A stretch of DNA of 64,000 nucleotides from Phascolomyces articulosus (GCA_025677815.1 JAIXMP010000010.1:496001-560000), one strand, 5' to 3'; numbered from the stretch's first letter, positions 49,388 to 62,700 are shown. Notes: a model not told the origin generated them from the letters alone. Numbers and translations: made by a program.

Positions 49388-51269
49388 GGTTGGGACACAC
49401 AACGCACACTTACACAGGTAGTACTACACGTATATAACACGCAGCAGGCGTTTTTCGTAAAATAAAAGAACGCGCGGGAGATATAAAAGGGTGTTATGTG
49501 TAATATTAAAATGCCGAATAAAGTCAAAATGATATATATTATTATGATAGTTGTACCAAAACATAAAGTACATCGTGCACCTTACCACAAACGGTACTGG
49601 TCAACGCGCCAAAATAGCTGCTTATATCTTTAAAAGTGCAACTAGCTTGTGATTTATATCTGGTTCTTTTCTGCATAAATGGAAATTGTCGTTTTACCCT
49701 GGAGAAAACCCAAAAAAAACAAGGTTGACATTCCTTGAAAAAAAAAAAAAGTGTGGAAATTATTATTAATTTTGCCACCTTAACTACTCCATTACAAGAA
49801 GTGTCTTTCTATTATAAAAGCAAATGTTATTTTTTTATGATTTGATATTATTTCATTTTATTTTTGATCATGGTCTATTGATTCATGGAATTGAAACATC
49901 AATTGAATGTGTGTAAAGGGTACATGGCTTGGGTCCAAAAATGAACTTTTATATATAACATGGCGCAAGCAAAAGTACGGAGGAGAGAGAAAATAAAGGT
50001 TGTCCGCCGAATATAAATTGGGAAAACCATGGATTGGACAAGGGCAATATATTATTTTATAGATGACGTAGGACAAGAAAAATATGAATATGAAAAAGAG
50101 AAAGTAAGAGAGAGAGAGAGGTACAGGTAAGGACCGATCTGTGAATTGTGTATATTTTACACGTAATAAATTCATTTTATTACTATTATTTGTTATATAT
50201 AGTTTATTTATATAAAAATTTATATATAGCTTATATGTACATAGATAGAAGGAAGAAAGGAAGATCTTCTTCTTGAACTTAGAGAAGATGAATGATGTAG
50301 TTAACTATATGACATTAAAACACGAGTATGATGAAATTAAAAGACCAGAAGAATAAGATTTTCTTTTGGGTCTGGAGTTTTTTGAAGCGAAAAAGAACTT
50401 TATATGATAAAAAAGAAGAGTTCACAAAGCATTACCTTTTAGCAAGTAGAAACGGGTTTTTCTGTCTAGTTACACCGAGTTGTATATGATCATTATTCGG
50501 TTGTTCAACAATTTCAGAGTGCGCAAGTAAAAATTATAATTATATTATTATTTTTTATAATAGGAAGAAGATGAGCTTAAAGGGACATCATCATCACCAT
50601 CATCAGTATCATCATTATCCTAGTAACACCATTGTTATCATTATATAGAGTAATTTAAGTAACAAGCGCATATATACTTATTGTCCAATGTGTAAACAAG
50701 AAGATGATGATCTACCTCTTCTTAACTTTCCATGGTGGATGAATTAAATGACTTGAAATGGATATAATATGCTCAATACTTTTCAACCAGATAAAGAGAA
50801 TAAAATTGAACACGACAAATAAGAACATATTAGGCGGGATTGTGTACCGGATGGAAGGAGCGGAAGTATATTAAGGCAACACAAAAAGATGCTTCAATAA
50901 AGCAATGCAATCTATGCTTGTCCTACCTTAAACCTCAAAATTTCCAAACAGCCAAAGCTCGTTAACTTACTCACTCAGCCGCCTTTTATTTTTCCCCATT
51001 TCAGTCCTTTTTTTTTTTTTGGTTTAAATATCGATTCTTCCCTTCCACCACTTTAGACTACTTCTTCTTCTTTTCCTTTCTTTCGTCAACACTTCTTCCA
51101 ACAACTTTTGTTTTTATAACAAACAAACACCCCATTCCTTTCTTTTCAACTTCTTTTTTTATACCATATCCCTTGTCGTGTAACAGCCAGGCGCTGACCA
51201 TTCGTTTTATATTTCATACTATTCCTTTTTTTCTAACTTATATTTAGCTTGACGTATATTTATTAAAAA
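49388..51269. other. Intergenic region upstream of STN1-like and LysM genes
   Basis: This is a divergent intergenic region. Near the STN1-like gene (49470-49482) the minus strand reads ctcccgcgcgttc, a GC-rich patch resembling an E2F/SBF-type box. Near the LysM gene (50960-51250) a long pyrimidine-rich leader precedes the ATG at 51270. Between them there is low-complexity AT-rich DNA with a GA run near 50110 and no gene. Confidence 0.5.
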
Positions 51270-52930
51270 ATGCTTTTACAACGAGCTATTTCTTTGGCCG
51301 CGCTCGGTCTCCTCGCAATCACTAGCAACTCACAAACCGTTAACGCTGAACCCCTCGCCGTTGTTCATGGTATTAAGGGTGAACCTATCAAGATCTCTGC
51401 TAATTATCTTGCCGCTTTCGACAGTGATGATGCTCCTGAAGCTCCTTTCGAACTTGTCGATACGAACGATATTTCCTCCAAGATGATCTCGCTCAAGAAG
51501 CGTGGTTCTGGCTGTGCTGATTACTACACTGGTAAATAATCATATTAATAATAATAATAATCGAATTTATATTTCTTTAATTATTAGAGATGAGAGACTC
51601 CCTTGAATGTATTAGATCAATTCATAATTGACTTTTTATTATTATGATATTTATAATTTTCTAATCTAGTTCAAAGTGGTGATACTTGTGGCGCAATTGC
51701 CAAGGAATACGGTATCTCAGTTGACACATTCATGTCCTTGAATGGTCAAATCAACAGCAAGTGTACTAACTTGCACATCAATAAGAAGTACTGTGTTGAA
51801 GAAGGTTCTTCCTCCTCCTCTGGTGGCTCATCCAGTGGCTGTAGCAAGACTCACAAGGGTAATAAATTCACACATTCATTTTTTTATCCCTTCCTCAACA
51901 ACTCACATTTGTATCAATTCAATTATTCTAGTCACTAGCTCTGATAGTTGTATTTCCGTCGCAAAGAAGTACGGTATCTCCCTTAATGAGTTCTACAACA
52001 TGAACCCCAAGGTCCACCGTGGTTCTTGCGATAACTTAGATGATGGCAAGTCCTACTGCGTTGCCGGTGGTTCTTCCTCTTCTGGCAGCTCCAAGAAGTC
52101 TTCCCAAAAGTCTTCCAATAAGTCTTCCCAAAAGTCCTCCAAGGTCTCTTCCAAGGTCAGCAACTTGGCTTCCAAGACCAGCAAGAAGAAGTCTTCTTCC
52201 GGTGGTTCTGAAAAGCGTAAGAAACTCCAATCCAAGGCTGCTTTCACCTATTACTGGATTGCTCAAGCTGAAGACAACCCAGGAGGCAAGAAGGTCCCTA
52301 TCAAGACCTGTGGTGGTAAGACCATTGCCAAGGTCAATGAAAACTATGCTGATGCCCTCGTCATGGAAGGTACTGGTGTCGTCGATGATAAGATTGTTAA
52401 CCTTGGTGGCTGCTCCTGCAACAACTACAAGTGTTTCGAAGAAATCGACCGTTCAGAAGAACCCTATGGTATCACTGGTATGTCTATTAATATTATCATG
52501 ATATATTTATATATATTAACTTATATTTATCTCACTTATGGAATTTCTGACACCTTTTCATTTATATTTTTAGCTTATGGTTCTGCCCTCCGTCCCTATG
52601 TCAGTATTGCCGCTAATGACCTTGAAAAGGGTACCAAGATCTATGTTCCTGAACTTGATGGTTGGTCTGTTCCCAACTCTAGCAAGAAGCACAATGGCTG
52701 TTTATTGGTTGATGGTTCGTACCTCCCTTTTTATAAGATAATAATTTCAAAACTCAATGACTTACGCAATGTTGTTACTATTCATAGATCAAAGCTGGAG
52801 TTTCGAATCCCATCACATTGATTTCTACGTTTACGAAATGACCAACTACGAAAAGTTGGACAAGCAACACAGAGTCACCAAGGTTGATATCTACGATGGT
52901 GGCAACTGCAAGCTCCTCAACTACCTTTAA
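51270..52930 (+). CDS. Secreted protein with two LysM domains and a 3D domain
   Basis: Five exons, 51270-51531, 51670-51858, 51932-52477, 52574-52714 and 52788-52930, give 426 residues. A signal peptide (MLLQRAISLAALGLLAITSN) and a propeptide end in KKR, a Kex2-type site near residue 80. LysM 1 (YTVQSGDTCGAIAKEYGISV) and LysM 2 (VTSSDSCISVAKKYGISLNE) both have Cys. A Ser/Lys-rich linker follows. The C-terminal domain begins FTYYWIAQAED and has LRPYVSIAANDLEKGTKIYV, GCLLVDDQSWSFE and HIDFYVYEMTN. This last part matches the bacterial/fungal 3D (MltA-like double-psi barrel) domain with its Asp residues. LysM binds chitin or peptidoglycan-type GlcNAc polymers, so the 3D part may act on a wall polymer. 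Codon use is more GC-rich than the neighbours, as in highly expressed genes. Confidence 0.9.
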
Positions 52931-54273
52931 ATTTCTTAATACCATTTCCTGTCAATGTAAAACATTTTGTGTATTATCAGTTGTATCACTTTAGTCCCGA
53001 TAACAACAACAACCACTTTCTCCTTCTCCTAAACGCCTACCTACCTTATTCCATCTTTGTTTTTAACTTACTTTTATCTCTCTTTTCCCCCTTTAAATCC
53101 TTTCAATTTCTGTTTTGACAAGTTATATAATAACATCAACAACGAAAAAAATTATATATTACTTGTCATCAAAATATTTATCATCGTTTACTGTAACTTC
53201 TTTTAATTTATGTTGTGTCCATATCATCCATTATTTTTTTTTTCAATTAGAGATGTAAAGTTTATAATTCATCTTCTTTTTTTATTCTTGATGGTGTAAC
53301 ATATTTTAGAAATATTTTCAATTGAATCAACTTATTATGTTCATTTTCTTTATTGTTTTCAACTCGTTATTACTGTGCATTTATCTTCGTTCTATAAAAT
53401 CGAAAGAGACTACTTGTTACGTTCGTATTATGTTGTGATACCAATATAATATATACATACAACTTTGATACATGTCAATTTATTTTTGTAGTATATGCTG
53501 ATGTAGTTGTTGTGGGTTGTTCATTTTCCAAATACATGCTTAATTCCTAAAATCAGCTCTTTAATTGACTTTCCTAATATTCTATTCATTTTTCGTCTGC
53601 AGCGACTCCGAATAATAAGTTGTCGCACAAATATAATATGTTTTTCCCAAAATGGCCAATGCATTCTATGAATAATAATTTGACCTCAAGTGGGAAAAAA
53701 CACCGTAATCGGATGATAAAAGAAAAAATGAACATCAAGTCGCTGAAATGGATTACATATCGAAATTTCCAAGTTATACAATTTTTATCATTATTATTAT
53801 TATTATTTGTATTTATTTGGTCCTTTTTCATTATTTATCTACATGCAAACTTTTTTTATCTCCTTTTTTTCCCTCGTTTTTTTTTTAATAATAATTTTAC
53901 AAGTCCCTTAACAAAATAAACGCACGCTAATAACAGAAATGGTTTAGTGTGGAAATAGAGAAAAAGTAGTGTGTGTGTGGTGCAAAGTATAAACTTTTTC
54001 TCGTTTGTTGGATACTTTATTGCGCCACGTGCAATTCATTTTTATTTGATTTTATTTGTTCCTTCTAGACATCATTTTACACACAAAAAAAAAGAAAGAC
54101 ACATAGGAAGTAGAAAAGTCAATTGAATCATATAGAAAGTAATGGATGACAGTATCACACGGAAAAAAGATAATTATGATGATTATACGGAGATATATAT
54201 ATATATATTGAATGATCATGCAAAAAGTTAAACATAGTACATTCTATTCTTTATACAGTAAAAAGTTTATTAG
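52931..54273. other. 3' region and gene-free spacer
   Basis: T-rich 3' region of the LysM-3D gene followed by AT-rich spacer with AAT-type runs and a short TG run at about 53970. A 99-residue open frame at 53620 is mostly Phe/Leu from poly-T and is not called. Confidence 0.5.
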
Positions 54274-55500
54274 CAATGAAAGTTTATTTATGCTTCATGA
54301 GAAATATAGGTCATCGTCGCGCACTTAATGATGAATTATGTGTTTTCAAGACCGAAAGCATTAGCAATAGGGTCCAGCTTTATTATCCAATTTCTTCTTC
54401 ACTTTCATTAACAAACAACTATATCTTCTTTTTTTACAGTACTGCTGGATTTCTGGAAGAGAATTCAATTTCCCGCAACAAAGTATGGAGGAGTATTATA
54501 TGCCCCTATTTGAAATTACTCAACAGTGCCAATTTGTGAAACCAGCAGTATAACAAATAAATGAAACTTCAGAATTTGCCGCGGGAATGACTATTAGTTT
54601 CATGAAAATGAATCATCTATACATAAGGACTCATCATCATCAATATCAAAGGGGGCACAATACATTTATATAGCTACCAATGAGAAGATATACGTAATAT
54701 GGTATGGAATTTTCAAATGATACACCGATTCTCATAAAGGATAGCAACACCATTGGTAAATGGGTAAAGTACGACATTGCCAAGTCGGTCTGATCAAATG
54801 CGTCGTGCAATAAATTTTCTCCATCGTATTACGATGCAGGTTATTATTAGCTCATGTATTTTTTTCAATTGACTTTGGAAAGTATTTTTGTATTAACAAG
54901 GTCATCAATCTCAATTGGTTCGAATAAGCATCAACATGTGTTATAGTGAGCCAATGACACATGGATCACTTTAAAAACTCCTGGTGTGAAAAGATTATAA
55001 CCTATGATACCCATATCAAACAAAGTAATTGGAACCTAGATTAGACAAGTTGAAAGGTGTTGAAGGAATGTACATAGTTCTGAAGGACGTTCTTCTGGAT
55101 TGATTGTGGCAAGGACATTTTGTTGTCAAACAATATCAAACTATTTTCAATTGAACGTTGAGCGTGCATAATAAGCATCCGAGTGCAACCTAGATACCAT
55201 AGTATGTTGCTATGGCAGCTTGACTAACTGGCTTGGTTACAATCAATCCGGCTTCAAAAAAATCTATAATAGCAAATATAGGATAGAAAGACGATAAAGT
55301 GACATTACAATACAAAACATATCTAACTATATATATACATATTCATTGTTCGTATCTATAATATCCTTAATACAGTTAGTAGCATTTTATTATGAAAATG
55401 AATTATAATGATGAATGACAAGATCAGGCATAAAGATTGATCAAACTAAGAGTTCCGCCATGCTGAGAATAATCTACTTTCCATACTACTATCTTATTAA
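54274..55500 (-). pseudogene. Decayed tandem copy of the membrane glycoprotein gene
   Basis: This stretch aligns by eye, block by block and in the same order and orientation, to the gene at 57557-59776. Block 54296-54380 (taggtcatcgtcgcgcactt) matches 57572-57640. Block 54720-54850 (ttctccatcgtattacgat) matches 57900-58050. Block 55010-55040 (caaagtaattggaacctaga) matches 58240-58260. Block 55430-55480 (gatcaaactaagagttccgc) matches the exon-3 region at 59115-59165. The part equivalent to about 58300-58850 is largely missing. Stops and indels interrupt every frame, so the copy is non-functional. It is a clear relic of a tandem duplication. Confidence 0.85.
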
Positions 55501-56343
55501 GTATAGTATGTAAAGTTGTAGAACTAACTTCATTGATTGGCTTGATTTAACTACTTATTTATTCTATTATACACCTTTCATCCACAAAATTTTTGTATCT
55601 GTATCATGAGATTTACGAATGAATGTTTCGGGGATATACACAAACCAATGTTCTCTTCCAAAGGGAAGTGTTGATGTAACTCGCCTTTTTTTTTCTACTG
55701 GAATAGTTTCCTGAACTCAAACAACAACAATCCTTTTTTTTTGTATCATGCTGTGTTCTAGAGTTTTTGAAAGAAAATCAACTAGAATTTTTTCTTATTT
55801 TAGGTCGAATGATTTTGCCACCAATATATATTAACAATCATGTTGGCATTGGTCATTATTTATAACTTTCAAAAAGCAAAATATTTGACGAAGCAAGAAT
55901 TGTTGAATTGTCCAATATTCGGGTTGAGTATATGGAGGAAAAGTATCTGAAGATACAGTTGGGTTGTAAATATTTGTATAAAAAGCATAATATGCATATC
56001 TACAAACAAAATTGACAAGAGTATATATGCGCGATATGTTTCAAACATTAAACAATGATAATCAGAGACAAATAATTGATATAGGTAGAGTATCATAGTG
56101 AATAAATGTTTTCGTATTCATTTTTTTTTTTTGATTTCTCTCGATAGATTAGAGTTGATCGACAACGATCAAATACGTTACTTGTTACGAAATCTAGCCT
56201 ACAAGATAACTTATGTTTTTTACAGATAAGAGTTTTTGAACTAAGTGGTAAGTTGATATATAACATCATTTATCGTGAGTCTTAATCATCATCTATTGAA
56301 TTGGTGTATTTATTCTCTTTGTAAATGCTTTATTTTCAATAGT
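55501..56343. other. Spacer between the two pseudogenes
   Basis: No coding block is recognised. It may contain eroded first exons of the tandem copy, but I cannot align them. A short hairpin (ttgatcg acaa cgatcaa) lies at about 56155-56172. Confidence 0.4.
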
Positions 56344-56787
56344 GAAGAATCTGTTCCATCTTTTGGGAAGGTTAATAGACAAAGCAAATACCCAAATGCC
56401 ACATAGGTTGTCGGGTTCAAGATTGACACTCGTTTGGTTGTTGAGTATGGTCTTTGGGCTGGTGAAGTTGCTAAGGACAATCCAGACCAAAAAATCATTG
56501 AAGATTAAGGGAAGTTGATTAAAGAAACGAAAGTCAACCTTGAATCGCTTGACACTATATTGGCATTTAAAGACTTGTATAATAATAAATTAACGTGGTT
56601 ATTACAAATATCTTGTGACTAATTTTGGAAATATAAAAACGAACTACCAAATATCTTCGATCCATCTTGCTAGCGACGGACTGTACGTTGTATTACCGAG
56701 ATACAACTTTGATCTGCCAAGTTCTATCGATAGGTTCAAAATATTACGTAATACTACCAAAATTGCTCGCATCATTCATAGAAAGTG
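56344..56787 (+). pseudogene. Broken fragment of a repeated fungal gene family
   Basis: A long plus-strand reading frame is broken by stops at about 56404, 56506 and 56620 and one frameshift near 56630, yet reads as a coherent protein. It runs from EESVPSFGKVNRQSKYPNAT to VVGFKIDTRLVVEYGLWAGE, VAKDNPDQKIIED, GKLIKETKVNLESLDTILAF and LTWLLQISCD, and then in the next frame ISSIHLASDGLYVVLPRY and LPSSIDRFKIL. The order of a KIDxR strand, a GE(V/F)A motif and a LASDGLYV motif is what I recall of a high-copy uncharacterised family in mucoralean genomes, often near transposons. That recollection is inference. The sequence itself shows an old open frame with scattered lesions. Confidence 0.6.
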
Positions 56788-57556
56788 AAACATCCTTTTG
56801 AAAAGTATAACTGATTCTCTTCTTTGCAAAAAAAAAAAAAAAGAATCATTGCTTTTATTTCTCTTGCTGACCAATTTTTATATTATTTAATTCTATAGAA
56901 ACAAACGATACACATAGTAAACACAATTATTGATGCGTGTGATCAACGGAACAGTATCGAAAATCCATTAGAAGGAACCCACTATGATGCTGATAGTATG
57001 GATTTACAATTACATTATTGTTAACATGATACTTGGTACAGCCGTCATCGTGAGACTAGATTCTTTATAATTCCAGTAAATATATTCAGTGGCGTGGAGT
57101 ATGGTAATTCGAAAATGGTAGTGATAGATGGAGATAAATTTGCCTACCAAAAAACCAGTAAAGTTTTCGGAAATATGTGCTTCAAGAAACTGAGAAAATA
57201 ATATACCTTGGATGACAATGATTGTGTTGATGTATAGTGATCTTTTATTATTATTGAAATATTTTTATTTTCTTTTTTTTCTTGAGATACGCATGTATAA
57301 AAAATATATTTTTTTCTTTTGTATATTACTGTCAACAAGTACTAGACTACTTCCTTAAAGATAAAAATCATTCTGTATTGTCTGTTTTTTTTGTTACATA
57401 AGCTGCTCCTATATTAAACTATATTCTATGCAGGGATGATGATGCATTGACAACGTAAAAGTTAAATACGCATAGTAAATTAAATTCATAATAATACAAT
57501 AAAAGTTCTTTATTAGAAATGAGAGTATATATATATATATATATATATAATGTTGT
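56788..57556. other. Spacer 3' of the membrane glycoprotein gene
   Basis: Some further short open blocks (for example 56930-56990) could extend the broken fragment but are not clear. A TA run at about 57528-57549 abuts the stop codon of the next gene. Confidence 0.4.
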
Positions 57557-59776
57557 TTATGATGGTCTATAGGACATAGGTCGTCGTCGAGCTCTTAATG
57601 GATGAAGTTCATTTTCAAGACCAAAAGCAATATGTCCAGCTCTGTTATCCATTCTCTTCACTTCACCAAATGATACATCTACAGTGCTAGCTTTCTGGAA
57701 AAGAATGCGTTGACTAGCATAGGAATATCCTTTGAATTGTTCAGCTGCGCTTTTGGTGAAACCAGTGACGAGGAGTGCAATTTGAGAATTTCCACGAGAA
57801 ATACCGTTTGTTTGATAAAGACTAATAATCCACATAAGAACCCACCAAAGTAAAGGAACAATACATATCAACGAGATAATGTAATAGGATACAGGATTCA
57901 ATTGATACACTGAATCTCTTGGATAACAACCATTGGCAAAGGTACTAGCAGGGCCTCGTTCAGGTCGAACCAACGACATTGCCAGGTCAGTTTGATTAAA
58001 TGCATCACGTAAGAAATTCTCCATCGTATTACGATTTGGATTATTGTTAGCCCACATATTCGCCAATCGATCTTGGAAAGCATCTTGTTTCAATACAGTC
58101 ATGACCGTCATCAATGTCAACTGATACGAATAAGCATTCAACATGAGTCGTGGCGTTCCCGAGGCATAATCATCATTCCAAAAACTGGCGTTGATTAAAA
58201 GATCATAATCCATGTTTATGAGTTCCTTGTATCCATAATCAACAAAGTAATTGGAACCTAAGCCAGTTCTAATAGTGTTATTGCTTTGATAGGTACGTAA
58301 AGTGCATTCTCGAACAACAATATCTTCTGTTCGTTCTACCGTTTTTTTCGTTGCTTGTCCTTGATAAGACATGAACACAAAGGTTTGGTCTCCAACAAAC
58401 GCACGTACTTCGGGACGACCGTTTGGATCAATCATGCTAGGAACACTTTGGCGTGCAATATCATAATAAGTTCGATTGAACATTGAACCTGCATAAAATA
58501 CGCGTGGTGCTACCATCGGTTGTGAAGTTCCATAAAAATCGGCCATAGTGACGGCATTTCTAGTCGTTGGATCAATCACTTGTGTTTCTCCAAAAGTACC
58601 ATTCTTACATTCCATATCGGTAAGGAACATGGTCACATTGGGGAAATCTAAGCTGATACTGCGTATATCATAACTGTAATTGATGGGGATAGATGCATTA
58701 TACGGTGCTGTATCGAAACCGAAAACCGCAACATATTGTTCCTTGACACCATAGTTGAGTCGTTGATCAAAAGGATATTTTAGAGTGGATAGATCATCCT
58801 CGGTAAGTTTAACATGATTAAGACCTCCATTAAATTGTTCAGTTGGATCGAGACAATAATAATCACCCGTGTAAGTGGTAAGTACAACCTGACTTGCTGG
58901 TCCAATTGCAATTAATCCAAATTGAAAGAGAATTGCTGGTACAATGATATAATCGAGACGAAGTGATGCGATCACACGGAATGCACCTATATACAATATT
59001 TAATATTCATATTCTTGACATAGTTAGCATATTATTTATGAAAATAAATCAAAAGTGATGAATAAAAAAAATCAAGTCATATGCTACCTCCTACGCCTCG
59101 AGTACAAGCATCATAGAGGTCGATCAAACTGAGACGTCCGCCATCCTGCAGTCGCACCCATTTATACTCAGACACTGCACTATTAATTAAAAAAAATATG
59201 TTGGATCAGACTTTATGTTATTTTTATATAAAAAAAAGAGAGAGAAACATACTAGCCAATTCCACCAGCAATACACATTTTTAAAAGAGTCGTTAACAAC
59301 GCAACCATAGATGGTACTTTCATACTGGCCATAGTATAATCAATAGGTTTGCCGTCCGCATTGACATAAACGTAGACAAGCATACCCATTAAAACGATTG
59401 TCAGCAATATATTTAAGATCGGCAAGAAAATCATTGAAAGTAATTCACGAGCACTTGATAGTTTTGTCATGATTACTTTTCTTTTTGTTGATGGTCGTTT
59501 TTTCTATAATGACAATTATTCAAAAATAAGCCTATTTATAAAACATTCGATCGATCAAAAAAAAAAAAAAAAAACGACTACTTGTTGTTATTATTATTGT
59601 ACCTTTTTTTCCACTGGGTATTTTTTGTCTTTACTTTTTTTTGAAGATACTTTTGTATCGGTCATTATTTGTTCAGTGATGTGACTAGTATTACTTTCAG
59701 AAGGAGATGATCTGGAGACAAGCTCTATATGAGTCGTCGCATCGGTTTCATTGTAAGGCGATTGTGATGGATGCAT
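57557..59776 (-). CDS. Polytopic membrane glycoprotein, DUF3176-like layout
   Basis: Four exons, 59776-59603, 59503-59253, 59179-59088 and 58986-57557, join in frame to 648 residues. The Ser/Lys-rich cytosolic N-terminus (MHPSQSPYNETDATTHIEL) leads to a membrane segment (FLPILNILLTIVLMGMLVYV). Next come a second hydrophobic stretch (MVALLTTLLKMCIAGGIG), the motif WVRLQDGGRLSLIDLYDACT and another membrane segment (DYIIVPAILFQFGLIAIG). A large extracellular loop of about 330 residues with many N-glycosylation sites follows. A last membrane segment (YIISLICIVPLLWWVLMWII) and a short basic tail ending RRRPMSYRPS complete it. The order of short N-terminal helices, an L/W-rich RLSLIDLYD motif, a big outer loop and one late helix resembles the fungal DUF3176 group, but I cannot confirm membership. 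Function is unknown. A decayed tandem copy lies 2 kb downstream. Confidence 0.8.
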
Positions 59777-62700
59777 GATGGAGGAATGGTATAGGTGGGC
59801 TCGAGGGCCACAACAACAAAAAGATAAAAATGAACGTAAAGGGGTGCAAAAAAGAAAATAATTATTAGATAGATGGAGAGAGGGTATAAAAAAAGATTTG
59901 TTGGAAATAAAAGTAACTTTTTTCGGTAATGCTGTGAAACTGCGCCTTAACTTCATTTTAGTGCTTAACTGAGCTAATTATAATAGCAGTAAATTAAATA
60001 TATATCTTATGGATTCCTGCCAAAAAAGAAACCTGATCCAAACAAATGGCGCCATGATGATCCACAATAGTAACAAATATTTATTGAATAGCAAAATAAG
60101 ACTGTCTGATTACTTGTTTTATATGATCTATATCCTCATAATGTTTATCACTGCGCGACCATTTGTAATACATTAATAAGAACAGGCGAACAAAAAGTAC
60201 TGTTTCAATCTTCTAATGTTAGTAAATAAAATGGGTACTTCAAAGAACAAGAACATATAATTATATTACCAATTTTGAAGTATTTAGTGGCTGATACATT
60301 TTTTGTGTGACATTTGGATGCTCTTTCATTTATAATAATAAATATTCCAATCAAAGCAAAAAGGAGGATGATAATAACATGAATGTAGCAGTAAATAAGT
60401 TTTTTTTTGACGACATGGTGGGATAAATGCTACGTATCATCATTTTATTTTGTATGATTGACTGTTGTATAATCCTTGTTGTGTATCTGATATAAACTTT
60501 GTGCCAAAACGTGGCGTTTTATTATTGACCGTGCTCGATGAAATTTTTTTTTGTATTCTATTATCGTCATGTTAAAAGTATGGATCAATTTTGTACAACT
60601 CACGGATTGGATACATCCAGAAGAAAGGCAGCCCTGTAAAGAATACTAAAGTGCTGCGGAAAATAATAAAAAGTTCTCGCCCAACCTCTTTAACCTTTTT
60701 AATTTATGCATATGTGTTGCTAATAATATGATAGATCAGACAATGTGTTGTATATACATTCACCATCCAACATTTTACATTCTGAGAATTCAATAAAAAG
60801 AATGATACTTTAAGAAGATTTTATTAGTAATGTATATTAGAGGCATGAACTATATAATATTTATAAAGTTAGAAGGTTAGAAAAATAGCACTGCATATTT
60901 AGGGTCTCAGAAGTGCCAGAGTGACTTTGAATAAAATATACTACTGCTACAACAACGACAATAATACCAGCCTATCTATTTTTATTTGAACTGTATTATA
61001 TTTTTATCATTGAAATAACTTATTGGTAATCAACTAAGTAATTATATGTTAAAGCCGAGCCATACGTATCTAATAAACCCTAGTACCTATCCGATCAAAT
61101 AAAGGTCTATATTATAAATGTCTTTTTTTTACCTATTACAATACTTAATATAACCTAAAAAATTGATTTATCTATATAATAATAGAAGGTGTATTTATTA
61201 CAATACAAACCGATTATCTTAAAATAACGTAGAAATATATATTATATTGTTACCCTGTTCATCAATGCATTGAATTATGCCATTTTTAGTCCAAGTCTGT
61301 TACTTTTGCTACTTTTACAAAAAAAAGAGATATTTTACAAGATTTTGGTAAACCCAATACCTATTTTGAATTCTAATAAAAATGTTTCACAAGGACGTCT
61401 TTATTAAAAACTTAAAATACGCCGTTTGTGTACATTTAGTGGCGTCCGCATGACAAATAATATGAGATGTTCGACTTTTTTTGTACTCTAACCACAAATA
61501 ATCATTTAAGGAAAACATTCAACCATTTCTGGCAATAGTAATAGCGAGTTATACGTTCTCTCTTCAGGGTATCCGTCATGTTGTTCTTGACGAGTAGTAA
61601 TTGTTATATTTATACATTACCTGTAATCTTTATATAATTAAGTAAATAACGAAAAAGAAAAAAAAAAAACTAAGCCATCATGCGGCACCTTCAAAATAAA
61701 AATGTGACTAAAAACTGACAGCAAAATAACAATAATCCATCTTTAATTTTTTAGTTCAGAAACAAAACCAACGATGCACATGATTATCAAAAATACGTAG
61801 CAATTATATAGCACTATACATCATTAAGTATAGTATAAGATGAGGGCAACGACGACGATAGTTCTTTGCTTTCTATTTTAAAAATAAAAAGATCACGGAC
61901 GGCGTAATTTTATATTAACTGTTACAGACACCAAAATGGCTAGGATACGAAGCAACGACAAAGGTGGATAAATCTATATATAAAGTATAGAACACAATGA
62001 CGATGTATTTATCATTGCTCATGAGAATATCCAATGACCTTTAAACTTAAGGACGATCTGCATCATATCGAGTAATCCTATTTTAAAGTAATTCATTGAT
62101 GAAGGTGGTACTATTACTACCTACATTTTCATTATTAGTGTACTGTTGAATGTTTATAATACAATATATTATGTCGTGATGATTAAATGCATTGGAAACC
62201 CTAAAATACAGTAATGTGGAACTATAGATAGATAGTGGCAGGTTAATATAATAAAATATTTTACCCTTTTGAATATTCTATATTCTATCCTCTATGCCTA
62301 TGATCGTTCATTATTGGTTCTCATTGCTCACATCATTATGCTGAATGGCATAATATTATTATATAAATTAGAAACGTGCCAATTGAATTCAAATTACAAC
62401 TAAGTATTCAACTTTTTACGCCATATCATTGTTGTCCAATTTATTCCTTTGCATATGTTGTTGCGATAAGTAAAAACCAAACAAAAAAAAAAAAAAGAAA
62501 ACCTACGATGATGGGGAAGAACGTCATGTGTAGAAGTACAAAAAACGCCTTTTCCGTGGCATCATTATTCAAATCACAGTATCATTATCCAGGAGAAAGA
62601 ATTTATCAGCAGTTATAATTACATACACTGAAATAACTCTTTCATTGAATAAAAAGATTGTAAAATCCGTGTGTATGTGTGTGACAGCACCCATAACAAT

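Noticed and set aside
53620..53919. 99-aa plus-strand open frame
   Set aside because: The C-terminal half is poly-T derived Phe/Leu, and no conserved block or splice site supports it.
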